Counted from the first letter of the stretch, positions 31,110 to 42,184 are shown. The stretch: DNA of 64,000 nucleotides from Alternaria dauci (GCF_042100115.1 NC_091277.1:744001-808000); one strand, 5' to 3'. A program made the numbers and translations. The notes: generated by a model from the sequence alone, not told the origin.

Positions 31110-32181
31110 GTTGAAAGCACCTGTTGAGTAGACATGGCATGGGCGCGCCAGCGGTGATGTAGTTGGCGCGGTTGACCATGACCGAAGCGTGAGCCGAGGC
31201 AATTGTGGAGATGCGCTCCGTCGGCCGGTCGGGAATGCCTGCGACTCCGCGTTCACCTGAATCGTCAGAGAGACGTGGAACAATTGTCTTGGAAGACTGA
31301 GGTCCTCTCCGCTTTACAATTTGCGTGACTTTGGCCTTTGCGGTCATCAAGCTTAATGACGTTCAATCGCGTTGTTCCACTTGCAGCTAAGGCCCCGACT
31401 GTTGCCCACTGCATTTGTTTTGATATTTCTCATCTGTCTAGACTTCATCACAAATCATGCCCAGATATGCGGCTGCCAGAACTTCTGACTGCCTTCCCCG
31501 CTTCTGCTCGTCCTCACGTGCCCACGCGTTCAATGCGCAAGGTCCAGTCTCCTTGCGCCAGCGAGCAAGGACACGGTTTGCGCCGGAGACTAACTACGCG
31601 ATTTGCTTGTGCTTTTGTGGCTTCGAGCGAGAAGAGACATGGTCTGCATGCTAATAACACTGATATAATGCTAGGATGGTTGGACGAGGTGGCTGAAATG
31701 TAAGAGTCAATTCACTTGATGAAACCTGCTACGCTTGGGACAGCCAGTAGCATTGTCGAGTATGCAGATGACAATCTCATCGTACTGGGGCGCAGAACCG
31801 TTAGTATGGTGTCGTGGGTATTGAATCGTCTTGCTTTTGGTCGTTTTCAATACGTGGGTGATCTGCACGCTACCGTCGCGTACTCCGTTCTTTGCACGAC
31901 CGTTCATGACAGCTTTGACGACACTTGAACAGTGCGAGAGGACGAGAAGACACGAGAGTGTGGTGGACGGCCGGGTTGTTGAGGGAAGAGAGGGAAGGCT
32001 CCCCTGACGTGAGGGTTACGATGGATTGGGTAACGATCGGTTAATTAGGTCATGTCATGCTCCTCCGTCGCCGCTACGTTGGCAGTCCAACCCCTGCCGT
32101 GGCCCTCGACCAAAACAAACACCGTCCTACTTGCCCTGTGACACTCCAAACAGGTCGGCCCTGTCAAACGAGCCATCCGGT
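31110..32181. promoter_or_regulatory. Divergent intergenic region between kinase-like and CLIP-170 genes
   Basis: 1072 bp with both promoters. Open frames up to 121 codons on the plus strand show no family resemblance. No TATA box, repeat or RNA gene stands out. Confidence 0.35.
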
Positions 32182-34594
32182 ATGGCGTACCCGCACACTC
32201 CCAGGCGTCTTGGAGCGCGCCCTGCTCTCCATCCCACTGCCTCGTCGCCCAACCTTTCGTTAAACGCCAGCAAAAACATCGCACGGCAAGCATCCCTATC
32301 CGCATTAGTAGGCGCCGGAAGCTCGCCATCAAACAGGATGGGTGCAGACGGCAAGGACATCGACGTCGGCGACACGGTCGACGTGCCCGGCGGCATGGTC
32401 GGTGTCGTCAAGTTTGTTGGCAGCATTCGCGGCAAACAGGGCGTCTTCGCCGGAGTCGAACTGAACCGTGAGTATGCAGCGCGGGGCAAGAACGACGGCG
32501 CAGTCGACGGGTACGCATACACAACGCTCGACATGTGCGCGCGCATGCTAATGTCTCTGCAGCACACAGTACTTCGATACCTCCGTCCCTGGCTCTGGCA
32601 TCTTCCTGCCCGTCCATCGCGCACAGAAACGCATCTCGGCCGACTCGTCGGACTTCGCACCAGAGCCTACCACGCCCTTGTACCACAACAACTTCAGCCT
32701 CTCGACCATGGAGAAGCCCAACTTCAGTCCAGACACGCCGTCCATGCCAAAGCCAAAGTTCTCGCAATCGCTCGGGCCTGGCTCCCGTGCGCCCAGTCCC
32801 AAGAGGGTGGCTTCAGCAATGCGACCCCCATTCAGACCTGAATCTCCCTACCGCCAGAAGCCCAGTCTTGGTGCAACGCCTGCCAGGAGCGGCGGACTCA
32901 CACCCTCTGGCTTCTCCAAGAGCGCAATCGGTGCGCCACCAAGATTCGCAAGTCCAGCCCCTCCTCGCTACGCCAGTCCTGTGCCCAGGGCTGCTCCTCC
33001 ACCAAAGCCACGGACACCCGGCCCGCAACGACCCTACTCGCGAAGCAGTTCTCGTCTCGGCCACCAAGACACTATTGACGAGGACAACGAGACGACGCCA
33101 GTGGGCGCAGCGCGAACCAGCAATGATTCCATGGCCAGCTACAAGCACCGTCGGCCGGGCTCTAGGCTAGGCTCGTCTCCGAGTGAAGAAGTGCAGCGAC
33201 TCCAGGCCCAGTTGGAACAAAAGGAGAAGCAGCTTCAGGAGCAGGCTGCGTCGCTGAGCGAGATGGAAGCGAGTTTGACTGAAATCCAGAGTCTGATACC
33301 TGAGGACGGAATGGACTTGGGTTCGGCCCATGGCAGCAACGAGCCGACTGATGTAGCGCAACTACGAGCACTTCTCAGAGAGAAGAACGATAAGATCGCC
33401 ATGCTCACATCCGAGTTCGACGCGCATCGATCCGACTTCCGAAGTACAATTGATACCCTCGAGCTGGCGAGCACCGAAACTGAGCGCGTCTACGAAAAGA
33501 AGGTCGAGGAGCTACAAGAAGAGCTACGCGAATATGCATCCCGTAGTGAGGATGTCGAGACTGTAGCAATGCAGCTGAAGCAACTGGAAGAACTTGTACA
33601 GGAGTTGGAAGAAGGCCTAGAAGACGCGCGTAGGGGTGAAGCAGAGGCTAGAGGCGAAGTCGAGTTCCTGCGTGGAGAAGTCGAGCGAGGCAGATCCGAA
33701 CTGCGCCGCGAGCGCGAAAAGGCCGCTGCTGCTCTCAAGGGGGCTGGCGCTGTGCTCGAGGCGCCTCAAACCCCAGGACAAAGGGAGGTCGAGCAGCGCG
33801 ACGACGAGATCCGCGGTCTGAAGGCCATCATACATTCATTGAGCTCTGGAGGAGGAGATGACCGGCGCTCACCTTTATCGCGGCAAAACTCGTCTGTAGA
33901 TGCCGAAGAGCTCCAGACCGCGAAAGCGAACGCAGAGCGTCTCGAGCGCGAAAAAGAGGAACTCCGCGCACTAGTAGAGCGCAAAGCCTACCGGGAAGAA
34001 GAGCTAGAACGTGAGCTCGAGAAGCTGAAAGCCCAACTAGGCCTCGCAGAGCAACGGGAGAGCGTAATTAGCAACGGCATGTCAGAGCACACCGCCATAC
34101 CAGAAAAGCCGTCAGAGCGAGACTCCAAAGACACTATTGTTAACTGGAGGGAACCGCCTCAGCACCTTGGCCGCGATGCGCCTCCTGCGCTCTCCGTAAT
34201 GCCAGAATCCGATGGCCGCTCCTCCGCCAACAGCAGCCTCCTCTGGTGCGAGATCTGCGAAACAGGCGGCCACGACATTCTGAACTGCTCCGCTATGGGC
34301 GGTGATAGTTCGTACCACAAGGAAGACGGTCTGCGCAACGGCAAAGACGTTGTCATCGAAGGCCTCCGCGGCCTGTCCGTCTCGTCTGATCGCGCCCGTC
34401 CTCCTGCTCTTAGCCCATCGAAACCACCCGGCAGCGCGCCCACAGCCCCTCTTCCCACTCCTTCGTTCACTACCTCAAACTCTGATCTCGTGCCACCCAA
34501 GGGTGCAGCTATCGCTGATCCAGATAAGTGGTGTGCATTGTGCGAGAGCGAGGGACACGATGTTACGGCCTGCCCAAATGAAGACGCCTTTTAG
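32182..34594 (+). CDS. bik1: CLIP-170/Bik1/Tip1-type microtubule plus-end protein
   Basis: Two exons (32182-32510, 32563-34594) give 786 residues. The N-terminal CAP-Gly domain (about 58-128) reads IDVGDTVDVPGG, GSIRGKQGVFAGVEL, GKNDGAVDG and, after the 52-bp intron, TQYFDTSVPGSGIFLP; GKNDG is the EEY-binding signature. A basic Ser/Pro-rich linker follows, then a long coiled coil (about 315-610), then two CCHC zinc knuckles, WCEICETGGHDILNC near 670 and WCALCESEGHDVTAC near 765. This is the exact order of CLIP-170: microtubule-tip binding, dimerisation, then binding of dynactin or LIS1. A possible GTGAGT donor at 32468 was not used because the uninterrupted sequence NREYAARGKNDG matches the family. 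A third knuckle lies in frame beyond the TAG stop. Confidence 0.93.
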
Positions 34595-34693
34595 AACGAG
34601 GGTGCAGGTATCGCGGATGTGGATGGCTGGTGTCCACTGTGTAAGATCAGGGAACATGTTGTCATTGAGTGTCCGTCCCTAGTTGGACTCTAA
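34595..34693 (+). pseudogene. In-frame third zinc knuckle beyond the CLIP-170 stop codon
   Basis: After the TAG at 34592-34594 the same frame stays open for 32 codons to a TAA. It encodes GIADVDGWCPLCKIREHVV and then IEC, which keeps the W-C-x2-C-x4-H-x4-C spacing of the two knuckles upstream. The stretch before it (EGAGIADVDGW) also mirrors KGAAIADPDKW before knuckle 2, so this is a tandem duplicate. Either a nonsense change has cut off a third knuckle or some ribosomes read through the TAG. Confidence 0.75.
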
Positions 34694-35231
34694 CGTGAAG
34701 GTGTCAAGGGGAAGTACTGGAGAGAGAGAGCATGTGCCGTCTCTATTTCCGCGTTATTCGTCATTATGCGCATGATATCCCCATGATTGAGTCATTTCGA
34801 ATCTGTTCCTCGTTAGCAAACGTATGATGGTAGCGACATGGGCTCTCTAAACTATCTCATACGCATATATAATATCACAATCTTCCACTTCACTTGGCCA
34901 GGCTTTTGGACTCTGATTAGTGTAAACAAAGAATTTCGTGTTTCTCGAATCCTATCTTTGAAGTACCACCTGAGTAACATGTTCCCTGAAGATAATTATA
35001 GAGTTATGCGTTCCAACTTTGATAGAAAAAAACTCCCAACAACGCATTCCTCCAGGTAATATTTCTAAAGACAGGTACAACCTTCGAGTGAAAAGGCTTC
35101 TTTGCGGTGTGGTATCAATCACAGACTGGTTGATCAACTACTTATACACAAATAGCTCCTATTTTCCCCAAGATAAACAATACGCCCGAAGAAGAGAACT
35201 CCCTAATTATGCATGCATAGCGCGTCTCCCA
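34694..35231. other. Convergent AT-rich region between CLIP-170 and KRE33
   Basis: 538 bp between two stops, clearly more AT-rich than its surroundings in the middle (34840-35200). No gene, RNA or repeat recognised. Confidence 0.4.
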
Positions 35232-38200
35232 TCAAGCCTTCTTACCAGACTTGTGCTTCTTACTCTTCTTAGCAGCGCCTTCCTTGAACTTCTCAGCCTC
35301 CTTGTATGCCTCCTCAACCGCCTCGCCGACTTTCCTCTTCTTTTCGCCTGTCTTGACAGCGACAGTCATGCTACCCGCTCCGCCCTCTTTAGTCGCGTTT
35401 TGAATAGCGCGTTCGGCTTCTTCCCAGTCAGCGGCTCCGGCGCCGATTTCGTATCTGGTGGGTAACAAGGTTAGCGATGCGTATGGGAGAAGATAAGGGT
35501 CTGATATGGTGGGCTTACTTATGCAGAGGTAAAGCATCAATCATGCTTCTTTGTCTTTCCTTATCCTCGGCCAGGAACTCATCCCCACCTTCCCTAAGCT
35601 CCTCCTGTAGATCCTTCTCAAGAGGCATGAAGCGGTGGGCGTCGTCGGCGCCCTCGCCATTAGCGGGTTTGTCTTCTACTTCCATAGCGTCGGGCATAGT
35701 CTCCTCAACAGCACCTTCTACTATGCTGCGGAATGCTGTGGCAGCCTTTCGTACAATCTTGACGAACATGGCCATCAGCTGGCTGGAGTTGAGGTTGAGT
35801 TCCTTTTCTAGATCAGAGAACTCTTTGCGTTGCAGACCAATGGCAAGGAGTAGCGCCGTCTGAACACCGCTAAGCTTGACCTGGCCCTTGAGACGGCCGG
35901 TGAAGTAGAGAGTGGCGATGGGGGGCAACATGTCCAGAATGACGTGGTAGTCGAGCATGTTGTTCGCGTAAGAGTCTAGACGCTTGAGATCGAAAGGTGT
36001 GAAGAGGGCGTCCAATTCGGCTTTGCTAATAGGTTTCGCGGCGAGATCGGCATCTAGCTTAGATCCCGCTGACGCAGACTCTTCTATTGAAAGAGAGGTA
36101 ATCGCAGGGAATGATCGGAATTGGTATGACAGAAGGGAGAGGAAGCGCTTCTGGAAGTCCTTGGCGAAAGCAGCAACCCAGCTTCCGTCCGACGAAGTAG
36201 TCTCGAGCGAACGCAGCATAATGCACGTGTGTTCTCCGGTAAGATCGTTGGGTGTTTGCCTGAGGTAAACCGGTACGAAAGACGCGCGTTTCCAGAACTT
36301 GTGTAGTTGAGATGTAAGGCCATACGAGACACCAACATAGTCGAGCTTTGGTGACCTAAGCTCTTGTAGTCGGGCAAACAGCGGTGGCATCTCGTTAGCT
36401 TCCCGAATCTTGACGTTATCCTTGAGGAGCGACTCATTCTCCAAATCTTCCTCTGTCACTCTGCGCATTTGTTCCACCTCTTGGGGCTCGGTCTCTGACA
36501 AGCTGGCAAGCTTTCCATCGTAGAAGTCTACAAGAAGCTGCAGCGCTTTTGAACCGTATCCCATGTTGACATACTCTGGATTGGTTGCTATCCGCACGAT
36601 ACGAGCTCCGGAAAGACTGGCGAAGTTTTCATCTTGGAATTGCTGTGAAACGATCCAGGGAATGAGATCACCGCCCGCACGTTGTCCTCTACTCAGACTG
36701 TTCAACACGCTCTCCCTGCTAATTTGACCTTCAAGGGCTACTTGAATGACGCAGAGAGGTTCAGGAAGCTTGTTCTCCTCCGTAGGTCCAGTAAGTACAA
36801 AGAGCTGATGTGCAGGCGCATCTGACATGAGCTGGAGGTCGTTGGGCGTGTTCTTGTAGTGACTAGCTACGTACAGGGCCATCATCTTCTGGAGGAATTT
36901 TTCAGCAGCAGGGTTGTAGGAGAAGAGGGTATCGCGATTGACGTGAAGGAGCTGGCATTTGTCCGGGTGAGGGCATCCTTGGGTGGTCGACCTTCGGGGT
37001 AGTGTTGCATCAAGACATAGAAGATCGTTCATCCACCGTTCGACAGAATCGCCTTGGGCATATCGAATAGGTTCTGACAGTGTAATTTCGCGGAGGGATC
37101 GGCCAGTCATAGATGTCTCAGTGCCATCCTTTGTTTCTTTTCCAGTCGAACGGTCTACTACGTGAGTCGAGCCATTGCTACCCTTACCTCGCGACTGCTC
37201 GCGAAGTTGTTGTATAAGCTTCAAGGAGAGGGAGCGACCAGTTCCTTCGTATCCGTTGATGGTCGAGGCCATAAAAACAAGATATGGACCCATGAGTTTC
37301 CGTACAAGTGGAAGAGGGATTGCCGCGGCCTCATCAATTACCAGGAGTTCCGCTTGTCCAAGGACGTGCGAGTCTTCGGGTCTGATATATTGGATGACTT
37401 GTCGGTGTTGGCGGTGTAACTCGATTCTTACGATGGCTTTGTTCTGATCCGGCTGTGTAGACTGCATGATAGTGTAATCTTGATGGTCTGCGTAGTTGAG
37501 GGAATCGAATCCTTTGAGAATGAACTCGAAGAGTGTCTTCAAGTTCTCCGGGCTGGGCGATGTGATGTAAATGTTGCTGTATCCATGCGCTACTGCTGCT
37601 GCGACTGCAACACCCAAGGCTGCTGATTTTCCACGTCCACGAGCCGCGGTCAGCGTTACGGTGCTTCGAAGCGTCTTCTCCACAATGGCCTCCACAAATG
37701 TCAGCAACGCCTTCGCTTGGTCCACGGTCTTTGCGAGCTTGACCAAGTCTCCTGTTGGAGGTGAGTCTGCTAACGACTCTTTGATCTCGGCCAACTCTTT
37801 CGCCTTCGGTGTCTTGCCCTCCAACTCTGCGTCTGGTGGCGGCAGCGGCTTAACATGCTTCCCGCCTGAGATGGGAAGCACGTTAAGCTCATCATCGACG
37901 ACCAAGCAACTGTCGCACTTTCCAAGTGACAGCAAAAAGCGCTCGTTGAATCGCGCTACCACGTCGCTGTGAGCCTCGGTCCTATATCTTGAATGAATGT
38001 CCATGGACATTGTGTATAGCTGCTTCAAGCTGCTCATGCCCTTCAACAGCAATATGACCAATCCTCCGCCTTCGACCGTCTCTATTGTTCTTGCGAGTAG
38101 GTTTGGCGTAAGCGCTTCGAAGTCTTGCAGGATACACATGCCGTATGTGTTACCCAGAATCTTCTCGGTTTCCTTGTAGTAAACATATCGGATATTCTGC

Positions 38201-38499
38201 GTCGAGACGAATAGTTCGAATGGGTCTTCGGTATCGACGTCGCGGATCCCACGCTTGATTTCGTTCTTGATCTTCTTCTCGCGCTTTTTGCGGTGACTCG
38301 AGAATCCTAGCAGCTTGTTCTTGTATGCCCACAGCACCGACTTGTTCAACTTGACGTCCACGTTGAGGAGGATGTGGTAGAGGTTGACAATGACGTCCTT
38401 TTGGCGATCGCCGACTACGACAAAGAAGCTACGCTTCTTCTCCTGGGCGCCATTGCGAATCAGGGCCGGTATACGGGAGTCGATAGCTTTCTTCGGCAT
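35232..38499 (-). CDS. kre33: KRE33/NAT10, RNA cytidine acetyltransferase
   Basis: Two exons (35519-38499, 35232-35454) give 1067 residues, near yeast Kre33 (1056). The enzyme makes N4-acetylcytidine in 18S rRNA and, with an adaptor, in tRNA-Ser and tRNA-Leu; it is nucleolar and needs ATP. The start MPKKAIDSRIPALIRNG matches the family; the frame is open upstream but without another ATG. Seen in order: the DUF1726-type N-terminal domain, an RNA-helicase-like module with Walker A TAARGRGKSAALG near 283 and the Walker-B-like LLVIDEAAAIPLP, the GNAT domain with ARIVRIATNPEYVNMGYG near 633, and a tRNA-binding C-terminal domain. The C-terminus is a lysine-rich tail (KKSKKHKSGKK), suited to nucleolar location. 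The single intron near the 3' end joins ALPLHK to YEIGAG. Confidence 0.97.
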
Positions 38500-38904
38500 G
38501 TTGAGAGCTCCGCGGGCGTTGCCGCCTCTTGTTCGATAACGAGCGGGTTTGGGGTGGCGCAAGCAATCTGTCGACAGTACTCGGGTCGCGAAAGAGTGTC
38601 AGGTAAGTTCAAGGGCGGCGGCTTGCGTGGCCCTTATTGTGGTGGGTGATGGGCTGCGTAGTGAGGAAAAGTTCTGGTCGTCGCGAGCCGCCCGAGAAAA
38701 TAATCCAGGGATCTCTTATCGATAGCATCAACGCGCTACCTCCAAGCGCAGCGCGTACGAGAACCATGACACTAACATTTCAACTACAAGTACAAAATCT
38801 CATCCCACCAAACACTGGCACGAGTGATCGCATATTCGACAACGAGATATGTCATTAATTCACATACAACATGTTGTATTGTGAGCGGTGGCTATCGAAA
38901 AACA
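38500..38904. promoter_or_regulatory. KRE33 upstream region and DPP-V 3' flank
   Basis: 405 bp. Nothing beyond short unsupported frames; the KRE33 leader is GC-rich next to the ATG. Confidence 0.35.
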
Positions 38905-41276
38905 TTACTCCCTGTCGATAGCCTTTCGGGCCTCTGTGTACTTCTCCAATCCGACATGCTCATTGATCCAATCCAGTACAACTTTATGCCACACGAGCCC
39001 ATTCTCAGGCTTCAACACCCAATGGTTCTCATCTGGGAACGTCAAGAACTGACTTTCTACGCCTTTGCACTGCAGCACGTTGAATGCCGCCAAGCCCTCA
39101 CTTATTGTCAGCCTGTAGTCCAATTCGCTGTGGATTACCAGGTGTGGCGTGGCCCAGTTTTCCGTGAACCTAGACGGGTCCCACTGCAGAGGTGAAGGTA
39201 CCAAGTCAGCGCACGTCTCACTTGAATTTCGGACAGTTATGACTTACCTTGGCCCAATTTTCAGGGTTGTTCCAGAGGGTGCCTTTGATATCGTGGAAAG
39301 GAAAGTACAACTCTTCAGATGCCATCTGACCGGACATGCTAAAAACACCATCGTGGGTTACCAACGCTTTGAACTCGCGGCCGAGAGGGTGTCCTTGAAT
39401 CCAGTTCATCATATACCCGCCATAGGAGGCACCTAGGGCAACGGCGCGTTTTGTGTCGACGTAACCGACGTTCTGTTTGATGTACTCGAAGCCTAGCACA
39501 AGATCTTCGTACGGCAGACCACCCCATTGACCCTGAATGGCATCTGTAAAGGCTTGGCCGTAAGATGTGCCTGGAATAGCATGTCAGTGTGCGACTCAGT
39601 AGAACATGTACTCTGGATTCACTTACTTCCAGTAGGATTCGGGCAAATGACAACGTAGCCTTGCTCTGCGAATACGGCGGGGTTCCACCGCGTACTCCAA
39701 CCATCAGTCCACGCACCTTGTGGTCCGCCATGAATGAGGTAGGCGAGTGGATATGTTTTCTCGGACGAGAAGTTGCTGGGCTTTACAACCCAAGCATGGA
39801 CCTTGGTGCCGGATGCAGCACCTTCCCAATGGATCTCGTCGATCTGATGGCGCGACAGACCAAACATAGAACCAGAACGCGTGTTCGAACAAATGTATTT
39901 GGTTGTCAGATGGTCCGGATCCGAGTCATAAGGCCTGTCGTCAATAGGAAGATCGTAAACGGCTGCATCGCTGTTTTGAGTGCTTAGAGGGACAAGAGAA
40001 TACAGGGAGTTCTCAATCAAGCTGGTCGAATTCACGAGAATGTCGCCGTTCTTGAGCACCTTTGCAGAGCCGATCGTTCCTCCCCTTACGAGTAGCGATG
40101 GCAGAGGCTCCTTCTCTCCGCCTGATTTCGGGGGCCCGGCGCTGTACAGGTTTCCCCGACCATGCGCCTCCGCGGTAAAGTAAAGCCGCCAGTCGTCAGG
40201 GCTCCAAGCTATAGACTGTGGGCTTCGGTCCCACTTGCCCTTACCATCCTCAGAACCGTAGAGCAGTGTCACTTGCGACGGTTTCTTGTAATCGTGGATA
40301 ATGAACGGCTGGTTCTTGTCGGACTCATACCCATCAGTCTTCATGGAAAGGAACGCGATCATACCGCACGAGTTTGACCAGACTGGAGACGTGCTGGCAC
40401 CCTCAAAGCCCTCAATGGTAGCCTTTTGGATTTCTGGCATGTCTTTCGAGTGGAGATCATCCCAGAAGCTGTCAGATGCGCAAACATAAATGTTGGTCTT
40501 GGTGTGCGTTGCGGGGTTCAAATCAGGATCCTTTGATGTGAACACGAGACCGTACTTGGATATGTCGAAGTGGTCTTTTCCGCCAAAGGGTTCGATTGGT
40601 GACTCCAGCTTCGTTCCCTTCAGCGCATTCGTTGGGGGATGTCCAAGCTCGAAAACATGAGACTCTTCCAGTTTCTTCTGCTGAAGCTTGCCGAGCCATA
40701 TCGCGTTCCGATTTTCCGTCACGTAGTGATCCCAGTGGCGAACAAACCCAGACTTGTACAGCTTGCCTGACGAGTGTGGCTTCCCGGTCTTTTCCGGATT
40801 GAAAAGTGTGCCATCTGGCTTGGCTTTACCGACTACGGCAAAACCGAAAATGCCGTCACCGAGCGGATAAATTTTGAAGTCGCTCACCGGTCCTTGGATT
40901 GTACCAGCAGTGTGTTTGCTAGAGTATCGTTAGCTAGCGTACACTTGAGACGATGGCACGGATCATACCTCTTCTCGAAGTTGTCTGGTGATCCGACGAC
41001 GATGTTTGTAGTGCCATCGTCATTCGACTTCAGTAGTAATATAGTCTCGTCATCTAGCCACGTAGGTTCGCTGAAGGATGCATTATCTGTGACCAGGCTG
41101 GTTTGCTGGCTTGCTGAATCCAGAACACGGATCTCAGATTTCTTTGCATGCTCGGAGAAGCTGTACGTCGAGACTGAATACAAGATCCGTGATGCGTTGG
41201 AATTTGGAACGCCTTCAGAACGGCGCGGTGCTTCCAGGAGCACCTCGGGTGTGAATTTGCTGGCTCTGATCGTCAT
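38905..41276 (-). CDS. Prolyl-oligopeptidase family (S9) dipeptidyl-peptidase V-like enzyme
   Basis: Four exons (40969-41276, 39627-40918, 39248-39570, 38905-39183) give 733 residues, the usual DPP-V length. The N-terminal two-thirds are the beta-propeller. The alpha/beta-hydrolase domain holds the catalytic Ser in GASYGGYM near 582, the Asp in SELDYRL near 665 and the His in DENHWV near 695. Unlike the secreted DPP5 antigens of Aspergillus and dermatophytes, the start MTIRASKFTPEVLLEA has no signal peptide, so a cytosolic peptidase that trims dipeptides from peptides is more likely. Intron 1 has a weaker fit than the others (join KS/KHTAGTIQGP) but the phase is right. Introns 2 and 3 are clear, each with GTAAGT. 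Confidence 0.9.
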
Positions 41277-42006
41277 ACTGGTACGGGCCTTAGGAGAAGA
41301 TGCCTCTAAAAGATGTCAGCTGAATCTCTGAGATAAAACGTTTCTTATTCCCAGATCCTGAGCCATTTTGTTGAGCTCACTATGCAGCTACAGGGTGTTT
41401 GGATGCGATGAACTTCAGAAGCGGTGTAGCCCTAGCTCCAGGCCGACGAGCATGTATCCAGACTCGATGTTAAGCAAGAACAGACTTATCGTATCATCAA
41501 TCAGATAACTGGTTGACGACTGCGAGTAGCCTTTGTTCATTGTCCAATGCATCTTGCTGTCGAGCTCCATAGGTATTCCCAAAGAGATAACGACCTAGGG
41601 CGCGCGCCACGTATGAAGGAACATCTGGACCGGTAAGGGAGATTCAAGATAGCGACGTACCGTGTCAGAGATTTTCTGAAAGACTTGACGATAATTCTAC
41701 GCGACTGATGGGTGGTTGTATAAGATGTGAAGCAATGGTTCCACGAGGGAGCACCGTGGTAAATGTCGCGGAATGGACCTACGCGGATGTGGTTGGTCGA
41801 TCCCCTCACGCCAACCACCCGGCCGGCTAGCGGCGTTCTTTGTGTCATCACTCACCGACGTTTGCATTGCCCCGCCTATGATATCTGTGCGACGTCGAGC
41901 GGTTCCGATCGCTTGGTAGAGCGAAGCCGAGCGCACCGTGGCAAACAAATCATTATATATACTATGCTTTTTCAAAAAAGCTTAAAAACAAGTCCAGGGA
42001 CAAAAA
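41277..42006. promoter_or_regulatory. Upstream region of DPP-V-like gene and tRNA gene
   Basis: 730 bp without a recognised protein gene. An AT-rich segment (41950-42006) precedes the tRNA gene and contains TATATATA at 41954-41961, about 46 bp upstream of it. Confidence 0.4.
41954..41961 (+). promoter_or_regulatory. TATA-like element upstream of the tRNA gene
   Basis: TATATATA about 46 bp before the first base of the tRNA gene. Upstream TATA elements assist Pol III initiation on tRNA genes in several fungi such as fission yeast; that use here is inference. Confidence 0.4.
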
Positions 42007-42042
42007 AGTCCTGTGGCGCAGTGGTAGCGCGCCGTTCTTATA

Positions 42043-42077
42043 AGATTCGTCAGACTCTTATGACCTCATCTAAGGTT
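42043..42077 (+). other. Proposed canonical anticodon-loop tRNA intron
   Basis: A 35-nt segment after A37, the standard site cut by tRNA endonuclease. The boundaries are inferred from the requirement that the 3' strand pair with CCGTT. The U-U at the top of the anticodon stem leaves some doubt. Confidence 0.55.
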
Positions 42078-42099
42078 ATGCGGATGCCGTGGGTTCGAA

Positions 42100-42155
42100 G
42101 TACGTGATATGCATGATCCCAGTGATCCGATTGTCTTTACTAACAATTCTTCCAG
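42100..42155 (+). other. Spliceosome-type intron inside the tRNA T-loop
   Basis: 56 nt starting GTACGT, with TACTAAC at 42138-42144 and ending TTCCAG. The branch A is 12 nt from the intron end, as in this genome's mRNA introns. Precise removal yields a complete T-arm and acceptor stem, so the borders are fixed by the tRNA fold independently of the splice signals. Confidence 0.75.
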
Positions 42156-42184
42156 CCCCACCAGGACTAGAGATTCTTCTCATC

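Larger units (their letters stand above)
42007..42169 (+). tRNA. tRNA-Ile(UAU)-like gene with two introns, one spliceosome-type in the T-loop
   Basis: Seen directly: a 5' acceptor strand AGTCCTG (42007-42013), then a perfect A box TGGCGCAGTGGTAGCGC (42014-42030) forming a 4-bp D stem. The anticodon half-stem CCGTT follows, and loop bases CTTATA put UAU at 42039-42041. A 35-nt intron at the normal position 37/38 (42043-42077) is proposed. The 3' half gives TGCGG (three Watson-Crick pairs, one G-U, one U-U), variable bases, and T-stem GTGGG with TTCGAA. A 56-nt insert (42100-42155) follows. Without it the loop becomes TTCGAAC, the T-stem closes with CCCAC (five of five pairs), and CAGGACT (42162-42168) pairs with all seven acceptor bases, leaving A73. 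The identity as Ile(UAU) rests on the intron position chosen. It may be functional or a decayed copy, since the insert splits box B. Confidence 0.8.

Noticed and set aside
32468..32562. GTGAGT donor at 32468 in the CLIP-170 gene
   Set aside because: Using it would delete the GKNDG microtubule-binding signature of the CAP-Gly domain.
41880..41945. A second tRNA-like patch (GGTTCCGATC, TTGGTAGAGCG)
   Set aside because: The elements are in the wrong order and no acceptor or anticodon stem can be formed.
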